Below, piece after piece: positions 36,181 through 48,563 of a stretch of DNA of 64,000 nucleotides (position 1 is the first letter of the stretch; each line of letters begins with the position of its first letter). Source of the DNA: Papilionanthe hookeriana x Papilionanthe teres (taxonomy: Eukaryota > Streptophyta > Magnoliopsida > Asparagales > Orchidaceae). Where the stretch lies: the NCBI GenBank assembly GCA_022702705.1, contig CM040434.1, positions 19,635,771 through 19,699,770 on the forward strand, written 5' to 3'. A program made the translations under genes and the position numbers. The notes under the pieces were generated by a model. That model had not been told where the DNA came from. It saw only the letters and a list, made by a program, of their open reading frames with translations, and ran no database searches.

Positions 36181-38720
36181 TCTAATAATTTCGAGTACCA
36201 CCTCCTTAAGGCTAACTATGTCAGAGAGGATTTGAACCCCCGACCTAAGGGGTCTTCTACTGTCGATGTCAACCCTCTTGACGAAAACATGAAAATTGTT
36301 TTTCCTCATCTATTTAATAATCATTTAGGAATAAATGTTATAACCTCCACTGAAATTTCTAAATTTACTGAGCTTCGTTCATTTTCCTTTGCAAGTTCAT
36401 TATTTAAACCATCATAAACAAGACAAATCGGTGGCTATAATTGAACCAATTAACCCTACACTTATTATAAGAGTTAAACCAATGAAGTATACCTCTGAAG
36501 ATAAAAAAGAATTCCAATCCAAATACAAGAATTATTAAATCTCAAATTGATCAAGCCAAGTAATAGTTCACATAGTAGTCCAGCCTTCCTAGTAAGAAAT
36601 TATGCCGAACAAATTATAGAAAAAGCAATATTAGTAATAAATTACAACAAACTTAATGATAACACTAAATCTGATGGCTATTACTTACCAAGCAAAGAAA
36701 TATTAATTAATCTTATTAAAACAACCAAATGTTTCTCCAAAGTAGACAGTATATCTGGATTTTGGTAGATAATGATGCATCAAAATAGTTGAGAATTTAC
36801 TGCTTTTAGTACACCACAATTACATTATCAATGGTATGTAATGTCTTTCGGATTAAAAAATGCCCCACAAATATTCTAAAAAAGTATCGCATTTTTGCCT
36901 CATATATGTAGATGATATATTGATATTTAGTCAAACTATTAATGATCATTTGAAACACTTGACTTTGTTCTCACAGAAAGCTCAAAAGCATGGGATAGCG
37001 TTAAGTAAGAAAAAGGCTGTCTTCATAACAAATTCTATTGAATTCCTGTGACTTATAATAAATAAAAGGTCCATCGAATTACAAGAAAATATCTAAACAA
37101 AAATAGATCATTTTAAATAAATAATTAACCAGAAAATTTCTAAGATGTATTAATTATGCAGAAGCGTCTGTTAAAAATCTCGCAGAATTAAGAGCCCCTG
37201 TATAGAAGAAGTTGAAAAAGAATATATCTTGGTATGCGATGAGAAAGATGAAAATACTCTATATCAAATCAAAGAACTATGTAAAAATTTTTCAAAACAT
37301 TTACCTGTATCAAGAGATTACTTAATGATAGAAACAGATAGTTCTGAGATAACATGGGGAGCAATTTTAAAAGCCAGACGTAACAATATTGAACTCCTTT
37401 GTAGATATAGTTCAGGGACATGCACCCCTACCGAACATAATTATCATATTAATGAAAAAAGAATTATTATCAATAAATAAAACAACCAATAAATTTGAAA
37501 TATTCCTAAACAAAATATTTTTATTAGAACAGATAATAAAACAACAATTTCATTCATTAAAGGTGAATTTTAGACTCTTTACCAAATAAAAGTTTAATTA
37601 ATGGCAAAGTTTGTTTCCTGCTTGTACTTTTGATTTAGTATACATTGAAGGGAATAAAAATGTCTTGGCTGATATACTAACAAGAGAATTGTGAAAGAAA
37701 TAAGTATGAATGTTGAAAGTATAGAGACATATGAAATAACCAATGATGCTGAAGAAAAGTCGAATGCGGACTTAAATAATTATTTAGAAATTGTTGATCA
37801 CAAATTTGGAAATTAGAATGTCAGATTGCTCTTGCTAGCAACGTTATAAAAAAATTAAGAAAAATAAAGAATTCTCTGATAGAAAAAAATACTAGAAGAC
37901 AATTTACCTTCAGTCTCAGAATTACGAAAAATAAAAAATTTTTGCAAATCTCCAAGTCACAAGAGAATAATCCAAAGAAAACGAATCTTCTTTAAGAAAT
38001 GAATTCCAAGAATCTACTACAAAGAAGAACCATTTTCTTCAAAGAAAATGCTTACTTATGCCAAAATAATACAAGATACTTTTACTAAGAAAAAAAACAG
38101 ACATTGTTGGAGAATGACATCAACTATCTCTTTACGAAGAAGGAATTAACCTGCATATCTATTTCCATACAATAGGAAAACACCAGGTTGTTTATATTTA
38201 CGGAAATATTGATTCAAAGCTCGTTTTGGAATTACACAAATGTGGATTAATTAGAATTATATATTTTGAAGAATAAAGTCTTCTTAAAGAATTACCAAAA
38301 CCTATACTTGATGGAAAGATACTTGATGCTGTAGATACTTTCCATCAAGTAGTTAAGTGTTGGAATTTATATATTAAACTTCATCAAACTTATCCTGAAT
38401 TAGGAGTTGTTTCTCTTATACAACTCAGAATTAGTAGTGAACCATACACTCTTAAATATAAAACAATAGAACTATTTCAAAGATCAACTGCTAAATACTT
38501 ATATCATATAATGAACGAAACAAATAAAATAGATGCAACAAATATTTGGGTATACTATTACTCAAAGCTACTATTTATTTACAGCCACTGTAAAAAAACT
38601 ACAAAGAAGATGCACAAAATAATGTATAATAAGTGGATTTCCACCTTCGATAAAAACAATGTAACTGTAAGTAAAGAATTCAAAGAAATATTTTGTCAAA
38701 AATTACACAAATCGCTGTAA
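36181..38720 (+). pseudogene. Endogenous pararetrovirus (caulimovirid-type) pol fragment, plus copy
   Basis: Caulimovirid-type RT and RNase H in broken frames. 36547-36768 has the RT N-terminal part ending in SKVDSISGFW with the first catalytic Asp; 36860-37051 holds the catalytic YVDD within CLIYVDDILIFSQT; 37229-37480 is the RNase H start with ETDSSEITWGAIL. At about 37650 a short LADIL tail closes pol. 38511-38720 is a further open piece of a downstream viral ORF that I cannot name. Stops and frame changes are frequent throughout, so it is dead. 36133-36330 at the left is not recognised. Assignment to a genus is not possible by eye. Confidence 0.82.
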
Positions 38721-39855
38721 ATCTTCTGGTTATTTATTTGTTTAAAATGATCTTATTTTGTTAAGATATGTTCATGTCATTCGATGGGTCCTTTATTTAT
38801 TATAAGTCCTAGGAAGTCAATAGTATTTGTTAAGAAGACAGCTTTTTTTCTTGCTTAACACTATTCCATGCTTTTGAGCTTTCTAAGATAAAAAAGTCAA
38901 GTGCTTCAAATGTTTGGTAATAGTTTGACTAAATATCAATATATCATCTACATATATAAGGCAAAAATGCAATAATTCTCTAAAAATAGTATCCATTCGT
39001 CTTTGGAATACTGTAGGGCATTTTTTAATCTGAAAGACATTACATTCCATTGAATGTCTTTGTGGTGTATTAAATGTAGTAAATTCTCTACTATTTAGAT
39101 GGATCATTATCTGCCAAAATCCAGATTTACAGTCTAATTTGGAGGACAATTTGGTTGTTTTAATTTGATCAATTAATAATTTTTGGTAAGAAATAGCCAT
39201 CGAATATAGTGTTATCGTTATGTTTCGTGTAATTTATTACTAATCTTGTATTTCCTCTAATTTGATCAGCTTGATTTCTTACTAGGAAGGCTAGGCTACT
39301 ATATAGACTATTGCTTGGTTAGATTAATTTGATATTTAATAATTCATATATTTGGACATGGAATTCTTTTTTCCTTCAAAGGTATACTTCAATGGTATAA
39401 CTCTTATAACAAGCTAGGGATAATTTGTTCAAGTATAGCCACCATTTCGTCTTGTTTCCAGAACTGTAAAGGATTTTCAGAGAATGATGATTTAAATAAT
39501 GAACTTGCAAAAGAATGAAGCTCGGTAAGTTTAGATTTTTCAGGGATTATTGATGTTCAGTTAAGACATTAACTAAATCTTTTATCTCATTTTCAGAAAG
39601 AGATGATTCTTCTATTGAAATAATTTTGTTGATATGTGTGGCTCCTTGTATATTTCTTGAACAGCTATATTTATTTGTCCATCCTAGAATTTTTAGGTTA
39701 GCTATGAATTTTACTACATTGCAACATTCAGCAAGGATAGCAGCAGTATCTATATTACTATTAAGGACTTACTAGTTTTGAATTAGTCTTATTCCAAGTT
39801 CATGTATATTAAAGTACTTTTTGTATTTTCCAACTTTTTATATCTTTATTGGATT
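38715..39855 (-). pseudogene. Inverted second copy of the EPRV pol region
   Basis: The reverse complement of about 38715-39540 matches 36345-37145 through the RT, with scattered differences. 38883-39200 minus reads LDCKSGFWQIMIH and CLIYVDDILIFSQT. Further left-to-right, 39540-39780 encodes, on the minus strand, an upstream viral part (AECCNVVKFIANLKILGWTN) not present in the plus copy. It is interrupted at 39855 by element B and may resume at 63025. Confidence 0.82.
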
Positions 39856-39860
39856 ATATT
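39856..39860. repeat. Target-site duplication ATATT, left of element B
   Basis: ATATT precedes the LTR start TGTCGGCATA at 39861 and recurs at 63025-63029 directly after the other LTR end. Five bases is the expected size for Ty3/gypsy. Confidence 0.92.
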
Positions 39861-42800
39861 TGTCGGCATATTTATAGGTTGTATGTTTTGAAAAAGGGAG
39901 TCGCCTACAGAAGTTATCGGCGAATTTTAGATTTTTAATTTAATTTAAATATATATATAATTTGAAAAGTAGCATTTGATTTTTGAAAATAATTTTAAGT
40001 TTGAAAATTTTAAGATATGAAACTGAACCGATCTCACATCCCAAATAGTTTATATAAACGAGCACCGCACCACAAACCGTGTATATATCCCGAAGAATAG
40101 ACACATTGTTTGATGATGGGGCTCGATTAAATAAACTAGAAGATTTGTGACATCTGTTTGGTCTGCAAACCAATTTTATAAGCCGAAAAGTTCCCTTGCT
40201 TAATATAAAGGAATTAAGCAGGGTTTATATTACCTGGGTTCTTAAAGTTCCTTATAAGGGCAAGCCCCTATAGTTAATTACATCTTAAATGATGGGAATC
40301 ATTTAAGAAAACTCTCGATAATGATCATTGGTTTTGCTCTCAAGAATTTTAAAGTTTTAAGGTTTCAAACAAATTGGATTTTGGAAATTTCAATAGGGAA
40401 TAGCTCAAATTTAGAATAGTTTATTTTTAAGAGTCCAAAGGAAGAGAAGTTGGGGATGTCACGGACCCGAAGTGAACTTAGGTGACTTCCCGGCTATCCT
40501 ATTGTTTGGCTTCAATTTAAAGAGAATTATTTAATGTTTAATCCTGACAATTTTAGTTAATTAAGACTTATATTAGTATGACATAATCATACAAATAGCC
40601 TCGAAGATGTGAGGGTTTATGTCGTACCAAACGACTACCTCGGAGTCCTAAGACCGATTAGGGCGTAATTTTCATAACATGACTATGCAAATGCCTAACG
40701 AAAAAGTGAGGATTTATGTTGCACTAGGCAAACTACTTCGAAATTCTATGGCTTGTTTAATTTTAAGAAGGTTTTGCTGAAGTAGACACAAGTTTTGCTG
40801 ACGAAGATGGTTGTGCTACCCACTATGCTACATGCTCCTTATTGTTGCAGAAGTTTAGTTTTAGAAAGTGGCAATCAGGAGATGAGAGAAGTGTTTTGGT
40901 TTAGAAATGTTGAAAATTGAGATGGCTTAATTGAGATGGCTTAATATTTTATTTTATTTATTATAATTATTTCAAGTTTTAGGGTATTAATTAATTATAA
41001 AATAAAATTAAAGTTGAAGATTAAGTTTAATATTTTTCTTAAATCTCTCTGACCTCAAGGAACTCAGAGAAATAATTTTTATATTTTTCTGATTTTTCTT
41101 TAATTTATTAGAATTATTTCAGTGGAAGGTTAAGAAAATTCATTTTTTAATATTAAAAATTGCATTAAGCTTTTAAAAGTCAATATCCTTTCTTAGGGAC
41201 TTAAGGAAAATATTTGGCTCGTTCTTAAGTGATTAGGAGACCAAATATGACATTTTAGTGAATTTAATTATTTTGCGTTTTTTATTATTTTTTAATTACT
41301 AAAATATTCAAAAATATGTTAAAAATGAAAATTTTTAAAAAAAATTCAATTTTAATTTTCTTAGACTTCTCTGATCCAAGAGAGGTCTCAAAATGAATTT
41401 GCTGAATTTTTGAAATGTATTTTAGGTTTTTCGAATTTTTTAATTTTTAAAATAACTATGTCACTTAATTAATTCATTTAATAGGGTAAACTAAATCCAA
41501 TTGACTTAAAACTTTTATGAGAGGTTCTCTGTATCCTAAGTGACAGTGAAGAATTGATTTCAAGTGATTTTGATGTGTGGTCACTTCTAATTAATTAAAG
41601 TTCAGTTTTAAGTGTTTAGGCTCATTAGGGTTATTTTTAAGGAGTTAAGTCAAACCATAATTTTCCTAGGGTCCTCTAGTCAGAAGATACCTCTCCTATT
41701 TTTTCTAGATTTTTCTAAGTAATATGCAAATTATTGGAATTAAAATACTAAAATAACCACAAAAATTTGGAAAATAGATAACTTGCCATAAAGGTGGCCT
41801 CTGACCTTGGAAAATTCAGGGATTGTTTCCCAAGAACAGAGGCTACAAAAGCCCTATGGTCTCATGCCATGGTGAATTGTGTGTGTGAGTGGAGAATTAA
41901 AATACTCAGATCAGTGTTTAATTAATTAAAAATTAAATACTTAACAAAATAACTTAATTCTTTTTTCACATTGTTCTCCTCTGTTCACTGAGCAAGAGGG
42001 TATTTTTATTTTATTTTTTTGATTTTCCTACACGAATATATGAATTTTCAAAGGTTAGGGCATTTAAATAATTCAAAAATACCCTATTTATCTAGTTAAA
42101 CACGTCGGCGCCGCGTCATCCTCGTTTGGATCGAAGCTTCACGCGGCGCGCTCCTGTTCGACGCCGCCATCTGAGTCAGCAGCCATGCGGCCCGCGGTTT
42201 CGTCCCATTGCTCCATCCATCTCCGCCGTTCATCCATACACGCACGAATGGACGACATCCGTTCATCGTCCCCAAGCGCCCTAACCCGAGAACCGTCTGC
42301 ACTCAAACCTTAAGATCTCCCTCATTTCTCAGCCAAATTACATGATCTTAGACTCTATGAACTCATCTCAACAAGGCACACACATCTATATGGCTAATGA
42401 TGCTTTGAAATTGATTTAAACAAAATGGAGAATCGAAACAAGCTCTCGGGAAGGAGGAGTTCAATACCTTGGCTCTGAGAAGTGAGGCTTCAATCAGAGG
42501 GGCTTGGCACGTTCGTTGGAACTTGAGGAAGTTAGGGATGAAGCCTGGAGCTGTGGTAAAAAGCCTAGACCTGATTTCCACCAAGACCGATTTCAAACCT
42601 TGGCCGATAGAGCAAATATCTGGTTTGGTCAGGGGGCTTCCTCTGGGAAGCTTCTTCTCTACCTCTGGTGAAGGTGTGGGAAGAGTTAATTTGGTTTCTG
42701 TTGAGATTTAGAGGATTTCATGTTTCAGGGTGGATTTTGAGTTGAGAAATTGAGCTCTGTTATTGGAGATTAGGGCAGGGAAGCAGTGGGATTAAGTTCT

Positions 42801-45090
42801 CTGTGTTGTGTGAAGAGTTTGGAGTGAATTGGGTAGAGTTTTACTAAGGTTGGTTTCAACACCTTTTATGGCCGTGAGGGAGGTGAGTTTAAATAGCCAT
42901 GGCCATGGCTGATTTCAGGGAGGTTTGGAAACTAAGATTTGCTGCCTAGGGGAGGAGAAGAACAGCCATAATGGCCATTGGGGTTTGGACAGCTCAGCAG
43001 GCAGATTTTAAATTTTTTTGAATTCAAATGAGGCTCTCAGCCTGGTGTTTTGCGGCGAGCCAGGTGGTGGTCCGACCATGGTCCAGTCACCATCTTGACC
43101 AGTGAGGTCAGGGGTTGAGTTTGGTGCAAGCAATGGAGGCTTGACATGTGTAAAGAAGTTGATTCAAATGGAAGGGGGAAGGGTGCATTTTGGGTTTAAT
43201 TTGATCAAGCCATGGAAATGGGTTGAGTTCACCTTCCAAGAGCCTAACTTGGGCTGAAGTGGATCATTTGGCTCAGCTGACTTTAGGTGGAAAAGTCTCT
43301 ATCCAAAGGATTTTGATTAAGCATAGGTTAGAGTGTGACATTAAAGGGGTTAAAAAGGCTTAAGAAGGAGTTTGGAAATGGGTCCCCTCTTTTTCCATAA
43401 ATGGTTTGGTGATGTGGAAAGTGGCTTCCATGGCTCTTATAGCTAACATGTGGCTTGCTCATGGCTCCATGGCTCGCATTTGGCTTGGGAGTGGCTTGGC
43501 TTAATTTCATGAAAATAGGTTTTAGATTTTTTTTGATATTTAGGGATAATTTTGCATGAGGCTTGATTTGGATTTATTTGATGATTGATTTAGAACTTAG
43601 GAGAATGATATCAATTAAAGGGATGAAGAGAAGAATGCCATATGGGCTTTGGAATAAATTTTGTGCTTTTAAATTTGATGCAAATGGGCTTTCAAAATAT
43701 TTTAAGGAGACGGGCTTTTAGGTTTTAAAATAAACTTTTGGATAAAAAATTGGTAAAAGGTTGTGCCAAATAAATGTTGCATTTAGTTTAGGAATGTGTT
43801 GTGAAGATTTTAGAAAATATTTGGGGGTTGAATTGGGTTTAATTTAGGTCTTTTAGTAATAAGGTCAAAGTGGATCAAATTGGGCTAACTTGGGCTAATG
43901 TTGGGTTTGATGTAAAATTAATGTTGAAAAATATTTATGGAGGTGTGAAAAAGAGTTTTCAATTTTTGTTGGGTCTTAATTTTGGGATTTGGGCTTGTTT
44001 GGGTTCATGGTTTATTTAGGCTAATTTGGGGGGATTTTGGTTTGAGTTAGGCTTGGGTGAAGTTTGAGTCCAAATATTGGGTAAATTAATGTAGTGTTTT
44101 ATTTGTGGGGATGTTAGGAAGATTTCAAAACAAATTTGTGGAAAATTGGGTGACATTTGGGTTCAATTTGGGATGGATTATGTTAGTTGGTCATTTTGGG
44201 CCTTAAGGGCCAATTTGGACTTTTTGATCAAATTAAGTTAAATTGATAAAATTAGGGCAGGTGGTAGTTGAAGAAAATGATTTGGATAATATTTTGGAAT
44301 TTTTGAGATTTTTTGAGAATTTTTTGAATTTTTTGAATTTTAGGCTATTTAGGGTACAAGGAGGGCACATGAAGGGTATTGGGGACTATTTTTGAAATTT
44401 TGGTATATTTGGTCATGGATGATCAATTTGAGTAGTGGGGAATGTTTAGGATTGATTTTGAGAAATCTTGGTTAATTTAGGCAATTTTAGGAATTTTTGA
44501 CAACTTCGAGGGTATTTGGTAGGTTTGGTGGGTTTAGGGCCCCGGGGGTAAAAAATTGAAATTTGGGAAAAATGAAGATTGATTAGATTGAGCAAAATGA
44601 AATCATTTTGGTTAAGCCATGAAGCCATGTTAAGCTCTCGAGAGCCATGAAAGGACTCATTTTAGGCACTCAATATGTTGTTCATAACCCTCTTAGCCAG
44701 GGGCTTAAGGGTTGAGGCCCATCCATATGAATTTCCTACATGAGTCAGGAAGCCGAGTTGGGTAAGAGTGGTTTTAGGGTTTAGAATGTGTGTGAGAGTT
44801 TAGTGTGTGCAAGCTGAACCTCACCAAGACCAGGCCACCCAAGGTAATCCTAAGGCCAAAGAATCCTATTGGAATTCATCCTTGAACCTCTACATTTGAC
44901 TTTTAACCTTCCAAAGGGACTTGGAGGTTATGGTCATTTGTGAGGGGTTCAAGAAGAGTTAAGAAGTGTTTGAATTTCTAAGTGGTGGGTCCCATTTCTA
45001 GTCCTCTAGAATAGTCAAAGGGAAAACCTATGGCTAGATCCTAAGCACTAAGGAGAGAGAGATCAGACCTCACCAAAAATGAGGTCAACA
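39861..45090 (-). repeat. Element B 3' LTR (5230 bp)
   Basis: Begins TGTCGGCATA, ends GAGGTCAACA. Relative to LTR A it lacks the segment matching about 20410-22400, including the (AATTT)n block; the join is near 40915. GC-rich island at 42095-42260. TATTTAAA candidate promoter on the minus strand at 42888-42895. No gene. Confidence 0.92.
42888..42895 (-). promoter_or_regulatory. Candidate TATA box of LTR B (left)
   Basis: Minus-strand TATTTAAA in GGCTATTTAAACTCACC, at the position equivalent to 4059 and 24324 in LTR A. The right LTR of B has it at 60819-60826. Confidence 0.45.
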
Positions 45091-45114
45091 AATGGACCCC
45101 CAATAGGTGTGGTG
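45091..45114 (-). other. Candidate polypurine tract of element B
   Basis: Abuts the 3' LTR; minus strand has TTGGGGGTCCATT before TGTTGACC. Conserved with 6281-6304 of element A. Confidence 0.4.
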
Positions 45115-45429
45115 TGCTAACCAAGCACACCGCGCGTATTGGCGTTGACTAAAGAGATCAACAAAACCAACACAGACTTCTAAGTGACACACGTAGAACA
45201 AAGCGTGGAAAATTTCCGTTGGGGAGTTTCACGTAAATCTCCAAGACTGAAGATTCCAGAACTCTCGCTGGGGAAAAGGAGGTGAATTTCAAATCACAAG
45301 ATTTCAAGAGACTGGATTTTAGATTTGTTTCATTTTTATTTCAAGTCGTAATTTTGAGTTTGAATTTCGAGTTGAGTTTCAATTTTGGTTGCATTTTCAC
45401 TTAAGATTGATTTCAAGGTAGATTTCGCA

Positions 45430-46030
45430 GAAGTTCTGAATTTAAAATGAGAATTGGAACCTAGGTTCCAATCTCGGGATTGCAAAGAGAACTGGAATTT
45501 AGGTACCAGCCTCGAGGAGAGAATCAGAAATTAGGTACCGATCGTGAAAAGGGTGAGAACTGGAAGTTAGGTACCAGTCTCGGAAAAGAGTCGAAAGTTA
45601 GTTATCGACCTCTAAAAGGGTGAGAACTGGAAGTTAGGTACCAGTCTCGGAAGAGAGTCGAAAGTTAGGTACCGACCTCGAGATTTCAGGAGTGCGAAAA
45701 ATTTTCTCGGAAGAGTGTGAATTTGGCGGACACCGAGATCAGGATGCCTTATCGGTCTTATACCCAAGTCGGAGGATTAGAATGCGAAAAAGTTTCTCGG
45801 AAAGAGTGCGAGATTAGTGGACACCGAGATTAGGATGCCTTGTCGGTCTTATACCCAAGTCGGAGGATTAGAATGCGAAAAAGTTTCTCGAAAAGAGTGC
45901 GAGATTGGTGGTCATTCAAAGAAGAGAATCAAAATTTGAGTATCAATCTCGAAATGAGAACTGGAAGTCAGGTACCAGCCTCAAAAGGATGGGAATTGGA
46001 ATTTAGGTACCAATCCCAAAAGTATGTATT
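45430..46030. repeat. 3' UTR tandem repeats of element B, unrelated to those of A
   Basis: Two repeat types. First, about 33-bp units built on GAACTGGAAGTTAGGTACCA and GAGTCGAAAGTTAGGTACCG (45480-45690 and 45950-46010), each with CTGG...CCAG symmetry around GGTACC. Second, two full and one partial copies of a 91-bp unit around GGATGCCTT(A/G)TCGGTCTTA, starting at 45742 and 45833. They occupy the place of the 84-bp array in element A. 46030-46500 is unique T-rich 3' UTR. Confidence 0.85.
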
Positions 46031-46520
46031 TAATTTGGTTTCGAAGATTCTGCGGAGAATTTTGGTGCAGTAGAAGATTGGAATGAGACATGAAAGTGTT
46101 TCACATCCCAAGAGAGTTGATCAAAGTTTGATTGTTTGGCGAAGGATATGAATCCATGCCATCAGAACCAAATCGAAAATTTTGTGGTTCTGTGTCAGCG
46201 AACTCAGTCGACCTTCTCAAAAGAGGGAAGGGATCGCAGGGAGTCAAGAAGATTTGAGAACGTACCGAAGGCTGACTATTTCGGATTCGGGGTTTCGTTT
46301 TCACTGTTTGTTTTTAATGATTTGATTTTGTTTTGATTTTCAAGTTTGAATTTTCATTTTGATCAAGATTTTTTTTTATTCATTTCTTTTGTTTTCAATT
46401 TGAGGTTTTGAATTGATTTGCTTTGAGTTTCGTTTCTTGTTTTATTTGGATTCGAGTTTCGATTTTTATTTCGTTTTTGTTGTTATCGTTTCATTCAAAT
46501 CGTTCTTCATTCAACTCTCT

Positions 46521-46793
46521 TTAAATCGAGTCAAACTCGGATTTAGTGGCGTTTGCAGTCAATTGCACAAAACTAACGACAAAATACGACATATTCGTTT
46601 CCATTAAAAATGTCGAGAGTACATCAGGTGATTCCATCAAAACATTTCTGATGACATCTTTCTGAAAACAGTCTTTTATAAAATTAATGTATGTCTGAAC
46701 ATAGACTGCACTGATATCTTCATGTATTCTAACAAAATTGTCTATTTGATTCATCAATGTCTGTAAAGTAAACTGCATAGGTGATAACATCAC
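46521..46793 (-). CDS. Small ORF downstream of AlkB-like ORF, unknown
   Basis: A 90-residue open frame MMLSPMQFTLQTLMNQIDNF... with no motif I recognise. The equivalent stretch of element A (8500-8720) is similar at DNA level but not open in one frame. It may simply be 3' UTR sequence; coding status is doubtful. Confidence 0.2.
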   Translation of the reverse strand: MMLSPMQFTLQTLMNQIDNFVRIHEDISAVYVQTYINFIKDCFQKDVIRNVLMESPDVLSTFLMETNMSYFVVSFVQLTANATKSEFDSI

Positions 46794-46862
46794 CTTCTAA
46801 GCCACTTTCCGGAGGAGAATCCCACGTAAGTGTGCTTTAGAGGTGTGTTACCACTATGTAGC

Positions 46863-48223
46863 TTACAGTTCGTAGGGCTGCAAATTCTCTAATTCTGGAT
46901 CTGGCCGGAAGTAGATCGGAATCTTGCTCTCATCCATCCTTCTGAAGGTGATGGAGATCCGCTCGTAGGGAACTCCTGGGATGCAGTGCTTCACCACATC
47001 TGCACCATTTCCTTGTAGTACGAGGACAGAGCCTACCGGTAGGGGTATCTCTACTGGCCCTCGGAATTCTCCGGGGCCGAGTATCCGGAGTTCTGTCCCA
47101 AACATAATGTTGCATTGGTTGATGAAGGAAACGGTGCAAAAAGGTCTCACAAAATCGCGATGGTCCACGTGAGGTGGAATGCAGTCTCCTACTGCATAAA
47201 TGTTGATTATGCAGCTGTTTGGTATGCAATCAGCGGGTAAGACTCGCCAAGCCACCATCCTCCTTATCATTTTCTTAATCAAAACCGGCATTGGATCCAC
47301 TTCATCGTAGTGGAGTATCCCTGGCGGATTTCCTTTCTTATCGTCAGCAAAGTTGTAACAACATCTGAATTGGATTGTAACCTCCCCTTGGCTTGTTTCT
47401 ATTTCTTCGGCTCGGAGTAGGTCTTGCTTCGTAGTCGTCCTGCACGACCTTGCTTCTTCAGCTCGGTGACGTAGTCCACGATCTCATTCTGCTCGTAGTG
47501 AGAGAAGACATTCGTATGCAACTCCAGTCCTTCCAGGATGTTAACATATCTGCCTCGAATTCTCTAAAAGTATTCAAAATTCTGTTTCTACACCCTCTGG
47601 ATCATCTCCAACTCGTGCTCTGAAATTATCTGGAACTGTCGGGGTCTAGTGACGTACTGTGGGATGTACGGCTCCACACCATCACACTCTCCTGGAATCA
47701 TCACTGTCTCGGGTGCAGGCTTTGTAGTAACCTACTTTGGAACAACCTCTGCTATGGTGCTCCTGAAGGCTGGCCTCCTTGGGACGACTGCTGCGGTTGT
47801 CGGGGTTTCTTCCTTGTTCTGTTCTTCTGTCAACTTCTTCAGCATCTTGTGGATACGGCGGTTCTTGTTTCTCCTTTTTGTTGGGGTCAGAGTAGCTCTC
47901 ATCTCCCCCTGGATTTTGGTAGGGATGACACTGACAAGCTTCTCTCCTGTGGCAGTTATCACTGATTTCTTCTTATGGTCGTCGATCGCGCTGATCTTCC
48001 TTTTCTGGTTTGCAGTATGCTGAAACTTCTCGCTAAGTTTCATCACCGTCTTTCCATGGGACTGCCCAAGGTCTACAGTAGTCCAAGCAGTTTCTTCATA
48101 TTCTAGCTTCAGTTATGCAAAGTCTAAGTCAACTTCGATCACGGCACCAGCTTTCAGCTCCTCTTCGTTAAGTGCAAGACTTACGCCATCTTTAAAGTTC
48201 AGAACCAACCGCCTGTTCTACAT
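46863..48223 (-). pseudogene. AlkB-like 2OG-Fe(II) oxygenase (ALKBH9/10-type m6A demethylase) of element B
   Basis: Known role of the family: oxidative removal of N6-methyladenosine from RNA. The open part 46863-47300 (145 residues) shows CIPPHVDHRDFVRPFCTVSF with His44 and Asp46 of HxD, IPLPVGSVLVLQGNGADVV, the distal His105 in KHC, and RISITFR with Arg114 and Arg120, the AlkB RxSxTxR signature, then MDESK. The frame stays open upstream to about 47395 (TIQFRCCYNF, GNPPGILHYDEVDPMP), where a frameshift joins it to LKKQGRAGRLRSKTYSEPKK and RYVNILEGLELHTNVFSHYE. Stops lie at codon 2 (48220), near 48115, 47590 and 47563. N-terminal part RRLVLNFKDGVSLALNEE is shared with A and unrecognised. Text is very close to plant ALKBH9/10. 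Catalytic residues are intact; full-length product is not. Confidence 0.9.
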
Positions 48224-48252
48224 TTCCCTGCAAAAAAGCAAGGAAAGGATCA
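48224..48252 (-). promoter_or_regulatory. Candidate 3' splice acceptor before AlkB-like ORF (element B)
   Basis: Minus strand CCTTTCCTTGCTTTTTTGCAG (shown here in part: TTTCCTTGCTTTTTTGCAG) followed by GGAAATG. Conserved with element A at 10244-10275. Suggests expression of the ORF from spliced RNA; donor not located. Confidence 0.5.
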
Positions 48253-48563
48253 AGGGTTGTACTTAGAACGAGAACAATAAGAAAATTTACTTATTAATTG
48301 AAAATTCTTATTTATTCCTTTTCAAATTTTAAGGGGAAGGGAAAAGATGAGGAAAGATCAGGAGTGAGATTGGCTTGAAAGGAAGGATTGAAATTTATTA
48401 TTATAATGATTTCTTTCTTCACATATTTTTCTTTTAACACATTTTTATTAATGATTTTTATCATCCATTTTCATATTTTGGGTTCGGACCAAGTTACAAA
48501 TGATTACTCCACCCGTACTTCTAGGAATGAGACTTCATTTTTTAAAGTTCATCCTTCGAAACA

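Noticed and set aside
36205..36250. tRNA-like segment (GATTTGAACCCCCGACC, like a reversed T-arm)
   Set aside because: No matching acceptor, D-arm or anticodon arm within tRNA distance; only a B-box-like word.
46863..48223. AlkB-like ORF as an ordinary host gene beside the transposon
   Set aside because: It lies within the LTRs and target duplications of B, and the same ORF sits at the same place in A.
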